Below are positions 63,133 to 64,000 of a stretch of DNA of 64,000 bases, in pieces. This stretch comes from Rhodocyclaceae bacterium. GTDB lineage: Bacteria; Pseudomonadota; Gammaproteobacteria; Burkholderiales; Rhodocyclaceae. Position numbers and translations under genes: made by a program. How positions within the stretch are numbered: position 1 is the first letter of the stretch; every line of letters begins with the position of its first letter. The notes below the pieces were generated by a model. That model was not told the origin of the DNA, did no database searches, and saw nothing but the letters and a program-made list of their open reading frames with translations. Location of the stretch: positions 62,001 to 126,000 of the forward strand of contig JAGTRP010000004.1 of assembly GCA_018261935.1 (NCBI GenBank), in the 5' to 3' direction.

Positions 63133-63594
63133 ATGAAACGATCGGGGCTTGCCGCCTTACGGCAGGAATTCCTGGCCTTCTGCCTGGTGGGGCTCTCCAG
63201 CACGGCAATCCATGTCGCCCTGGTGGTCTTGCTGGTGGAAAGCGGCACGGCCCGGCCCCTGGCGGCCAATGCCACCGCCTTTTTCTGCGCCAACGGCTTT
63301 TCCTACCTGGCCAACGGCCGCGCCAGCTTCCGCTGCCGGGCCACCTGGCAGGGCTATCTGGCTTTCCTGGCCATCTCGCTCCTCGGCCTTGGGCTGACCG
63401 CGGCCCTGGTCAGCTTGGCCGAGGGGCTGGGATGGCATTACTTGGCGGGGCTGGCGCTCACCGTCAGCGTCACCCCCATCGCCACGTTTGGGCTGTCCAG
63501 GCGCTTTGCCTTCGGGCGCCAGCCCGACGGGCTGCCCGGGGCGGCTACATCGACCGCCGGTACTGCCCCCCCACCTCATACAGCGCCCCGGTGA
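63133..63594 (+). CDS. GtrA-like membrane protein
   Basis: 153 residues, four TM helices (about 12-30, 35-60, 72-95, 102-125), with FCLVGLSSTAIHVALVVLLVE and FFCANGFSYLANGRASF typical of the GtrA/DPMS fold. GtrA proteins are thought to flip undecaprenyl-phosphate-linked sugars, partnering GtrB. Basic and Pro-rich tail. The 3' end overlaps the icmF-like gene by 50 bp on the other strand. ATG at 63133 gives the correct N-terminus; the frame extends further upstream without support. Confidence 0.85.
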   Translation: MKRSGLAALRQEFLAFCLVGLSSTAIHVALVVLLVESGTARPLAANATAFFCANGFSYLANGRASFRCRATWQGYLAFLAISLLGLGLTAALVSLAEGLGWHYLAGLALTVSVTPIATFGLSRRFAFGRQPDGLPGAATSTAGTAPPPHTAPR

Positions 63595-64000
63595 TCTGCC
63601 CCAGGGAGCAGACCCGCACCGCATCCATCAGAACGGCGAAGACGTTGCCGTCGTCGATCACGGTCTGCCTGAGCTTCTCCAGCATGGCCGGGGCCTCGTC
63701 GGCATGGCGGCTATGGAAGTCCCGCAGACGGGCGATCTGGGACTGCTTCTCCTCCTCCGTCGAGCGGGCCAGCTCGATTTCCTGCTGGGCCATGCCTTTG
63801 GGGTTGAGGAAGGTGTTCACCCCGATGATGGGGTAGGAGCCGTCGTGCTTCTTGTGCTCGTAGTAGAGGGATTCCTCCTGGATCTTGCTGCGCTGGTAGC
63901 CGGTCTCCATGGCCCCCAGGACGCCGCCCCGGGCGGCGATGGCCTCGAATTCCTTCAGGACTGCCTCCTCCACCAAATCGGTCAGCTCGTCGATGACGAA
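63545..64000 (-). CDS. icmF: IcmF-type fused acyl-CoA mutase, C-terminal part only
   Basis: 152 codons, open to the right edge, so the N-terminus is missing. The end DGNVFAVLMDAVRVCSLGQITGALYEVGGQYRRSM closely matches the C-terminus of IcmF-type isobutyryl-CoA mutases, and SYPIIGVNTFLNPKG is the mutase catalytic-domain region. IcmF joins the B12-binding domain, a G-protein chaperone and the mutase barrel in one chain. The stop lies inside the GtrA gene, convergent, with a 50-bp overlap. Confidence 0.88.
   Translation of the reverse strand, partial: FVIDELTDLVEEAVLKEFEAIAARGGVLGAMETGYQRSKIQEESLYYEHKKHDGSYPIIGVNTFLNPKGMAQQEIELARSTEEEKQSQIARLRDFHSRHADEAPAMLEKLRQTVIDDGNVFAVLMDAVRVCSLGQITGALYEVGGQYRRSM

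Overview
The window is high-GC, densely coded chromosomal DNA from a Gram-negative bacterium, most likely a betaproteobacterium of the Rhodocyclales or a close relative. This is inferred from the combination of a PilL/ChpA-type chemotaxis kinase next to yqgE-ruvX-pyrR-pyrB-pyrC', the yggS-proC-yggT-yggU cluster divergent from pilT-pilU, a PhaM-type granule protein, a fused indolepyruvate oxidoreductase and an IcmF-type mutase. I see no phage, insertion sequence, CRISPR array, rRNA or tRNA. Many neighbouring genes overlap by 4 bp (ATGA or GTGA), so long co-translated operons are the rule.

Region 1 (1-18.2 kb) is housekeeping and twitching motility: the C-terminal part of a pilus chemotaxis kinase, the yqgE-ruvX-pyrR-pyrB-pyrC' operon (pyrC' has lost its metal-binding His pair), a GNAT/C_GCAxxG_C_C fusion, the yggS-proC-yggT-yggU operon, pilT and pilU, a secreted protein of unknown function, and rlmL, hemJ, an SDR protein and a 2Fe-2S flavin reductase.

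Region 2 (18.2-42.9 kb) is a transport and acyl-CoA catabolism block. A LivKHMGF ABC importer (livK is first, with a lipoprotein binding subunit) is divergent from a fused IorAB-type 2-oxoacid oxidoreductase; between them lie a good sigma70-type promoter and a perfect 16-bp palindrome. Then come a membrane-anchored methyltransferase, a two-component pair, phaM and an AEC transporter. A second operon runs acyl-CoA ligase, livG, livH, livM, periplasmic binding protein, livF, PaaK-like ligase, AMACR-like protein, and is divergent from a Crp/Fnr regulator. Together these fit uptake of amino or carboxylic acids followed by CoA activation; the substrates cannot be read from sequence.

Region 3 (42.8-57.3 kb) is an essentially complete tad (Flp pilus) locus on the minus strand: two flp pilins, prepilin peptidase, an AAA+ ATPase, cpaB/rcpC, secretin rcpA, a small lipoprotein, tadG, two tadE/F pseudopilins, tadZ, tadA, tadB, tadC, a tadD-like TPR lipoprotein and a polysaccharide flippase-like protein. 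It is preceded by about 440 bp of AT-richer non-coding DNA.

Region 4 (57.7-64 kb) is a lipid-linked glycan module: a GT-C-like membrane protein, a GtrB-like polyprenyl-phosphate glycosyltransferase, a methyltransferase, a DUF2079 membrane protein and a GtrA-like flippase. The window ends in the 3' part of an icmF-type mutase gene. A ~111-bp element with a covarying hairpin occurs twice, at 35.7 and 62.9 kb, each time in the same orientation just upstream of a minus-strand start codon; it is the most unusual non-coding signal here.
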